Source: Lasioglossum baleicum (lineage: Eukaryota; Arthropoda; Insecta; Hymenoptera; Halictidae). Taken from it: a DNA stretch of 64,000 bases. Below the pieces are notes generated by a model. The model searched no databases. It had not been told where the DNA came from and worked only from the letters and a program-made list of their open reading frames with translations. The translations under genes and the position numbers were made by a program. Where the stretch lies: NCBI RefSeq assembly GCF_051020765.1, contig NC_134933.1:5057461-5121460 (forward strand), read 5' to 3'. Position 1 is the stretch's first letter. Each line of letters opens with the position of its first letter. Shown in pieces: positions 62,328-64,000 of this stretch.

Positions 62328-63536
62328 CGACGCGACTGTTTCAGAATGATTTGGGTGTGATCGGACACCACTTCGAGACCTCCTCGCGAGCGAACCCATT
62401 GACAGGGCAGTCTTATGCAAACAAAGAGTTTAGGTCGCTCGCAGGGCCCGCCGCGATATTAATATCCGGACAGCCGGGTATTAACGAGTCGGTGAAACGG
62501 ACGTCGCCGTAGCCGTCGTGGATTATAGCCGCGGAAATGGCGCGTTAAACATCGTGCGTGTGCGAGGGCCGAGCGGTCGCCACCGCTTTAACGAGATAAA
62601 TTGTTCGTAAATAGGATAGATGCCTTATAACTCAGAGGCATCGATTAGCTTGTTACCTTGCCCGGCTGAGATATGGCCTCGCGCTCGAACTTGTTGAAAC
62701 GCTCCTGCATGGGATACCGATACCAACGGCCGTTGAATATTTAATAGTGCACCGGCGTGTACCCGCTAGCCGAGAACTTGAGACAACTAGTCGTACCTGT
62801 CGCTCCGGCTTGACACGCTTCCAGCGTCCCATGAATCATGCCGAGAGTTAACGTTTTCAAAGTCCGCGGCGCGCCGCGGCGGTACGAGGATGACACGCGT
62901 CCGACCACCCAATTAAACTTGATGCGTGTCAATTTCACTGGTGATGGGTCACCAATGAACGGAGAAAAGCATTTTTGAACCGTGAAATCAACGCTATTAT
63001 TCGGGTCGAATTTGCAGTGTCGGTTTCACTCGGTTTTGAATAAATGAAATGATGGAAAAGCTGTGTGACCATATCGGTTGTAGCTTGTCTTTCAACTTTA
63101 TCTAGTGATACTAGTGAGTGTCTTCTAGTTTTCTCAAGGATTAGAAGACATGCTTCTAATAACGTTCAAACGACTCAGGTCCGCGAAAGACGTCGCGCCG
63201 GTAGCGTCGATCGATTATGTCCTTCCTGGCTGTGGCTAGGAGAAATAAATCAAAACGGAGGATTTGCATGTTGGTGCATAGTCGCGAATACCTCTGCCGA
63301 AACCGCGGCGAGCAGTGTCAGCGTGGGGCAATTCGGACGAGACTAAACAATGCTCGGCGATGGGCTATCGCGGGGAGCAGCGGCCGCGCGTCCGCGGTGT
63401 TTCATCTCGGGAGCGGGAGAACGAGCGGTCCGCGGTCCGCGGTCTCGGATTCGATTGAATTATTTCATGCCATCGATGCGGAGTCTTCCGAGAGACCGGC
63501 GTATATCGGAAGCCCGGGCGCACACCGGCTCTTCGC
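62328..63536. other. Non-coding stretch, no gene recognised
   Basis: A CpG-rich block, then mixed sequence. Open frames reach 157 codons (63217-63690 plus) but overlap 142-159-codon frames on the other strand, so they carry no weight. Nothing else is seen. Confidence 0.4.
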
Positions 63537-63990
63537 CAGGACGAACGAGGAAAAAAGCGGTGCACGGGAAGGGAAACGCGGGGGAAGACAAAACGGACAA
63601 GGACGAAGCGGAATAAGAATAAGTGGTGGAGCGAGAGGTGGACCACTCGACGTTCTATACCTCCGGCTACTGCATACGCATTTATTATAATCCACGAATT
63701 CCCGAGGAGAACGATTCTGAACGGGATGCTGGGCGGTAGAGGGCAGAAGGGAAGGGAGAAGGGCGGGAGGAGGGGGGACTCGATGGGGGCCAAAGAAGCG
63801 TTTCCCTCGCTCCCTCTGCGTATCGCGGTCGGGCCGAAGGAAGACGGAAGAGAGATAGATAAAAGAGCGATGAGAAAGAGGTAGCAGGCGAGGGAACGAT
63901 CTCTCCCGATGCGAAGAGAAAATATATCGTCGAAACAAAAGCAAGGAGAGAGGCTCGGAGGGTACCTCGGTCGCGTTCGACCGACAGAGA
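63537..63990 (+). repeat. Purine-rich region
   Basis: About 450 bases with strong A+G bias on the plus strand (GGGAAGGGAGAAGGGCGGG and similar), interrupted by an ordinary stretch at about 63640-63700. It runs to near the window end. Confidence 0.6.
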
Positions 63991-64000
63991 CGGGATCAAC

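Noticed and set aside
1..64000. CRISPR arrays, operons, phage or viral genes
   Set aside because: The window is clearly eukaryotic. No spaced identical repeats of CRISPR type and no viral protein motifs were seen.

Overview
The window is nuclear DNA of an animal, most likely an insect and probably a hymenopteran (ant, bee or wasp). This rests on an insect-like 5S rRNA gene, hAT, Tc3-like and Transib-like DNA transposon remnants, a tRNA-like SINE, many GA/CT microsatellites, and CpG-rich blocks of hundreds of bases alternating with AT-rich blocks. The organism assignment is inference. I found no protein-coding exon of a host gene that I can support. Open frames up to about 246 codons exist, but none shows a recognisable domain, a convincing start or a splice pattern. 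The window therefore reads as intergenic or deep-intronic DNA populated by small mobile elements.

Layout. 1-7061: mostly unannotated DNA with a 231-bp hAT-type MITE (2138-2368), the first copy of an unnamed dispersed repeat (2436-2566) and a CpG-dense block (about 5130-6060). 7062-7181: a well-preserved 5S rRNA gene on the minus strand. 7182-29827: unannotated DNA with the second copy of the dispersed repeat (8198-8321), a possible LTR-like or small-transcript fragment near 12.5-13.0 kb, a decayed element with an internal duplication (14471-14944), a purine-only-like tract (22.3-22.4 kb), and an AT-rich island with GAT and TTGAAC repeats (23.2-23.5 kb). 29828-30583: a mobile-element cluster made of a SINE with 14-bp direct repeats and a 542-bp hAT-type element with a perfect 8-bp target duplication. 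30584-51330: microsatellites, purine tracts, hairpins and otherwise nothing recognised. 51330-52915: three copies of an unusual module with an invariant 21-bp core followed by GATGCA-type motifs. 55074-55733: an internally deleted Tc3-like element carrying a frameshifted transposase N-terminus. 61099-62322: a 1,224-bp Transib-like element.

The most striking object is the element at 61099-62322. Both ends carry the exact heptamer CACAGTG, a 23-bp spacer and an A-rich nonamer (left ACAAAAATC), the layout of a 23-RSS of V(D)J recombination, and the element is flanked by 5-bp CGACG duplications. Transib transposons are the established relatives of RAG1. The second most interesting object is the threefold module at 51.3-52.9 kb, whose function is unknown.

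No operon-like or pathway relation between genes can be described, because the only functional-looking gene is the 5S rRNA. All else is mobile, repetitive or unexplained sequence.
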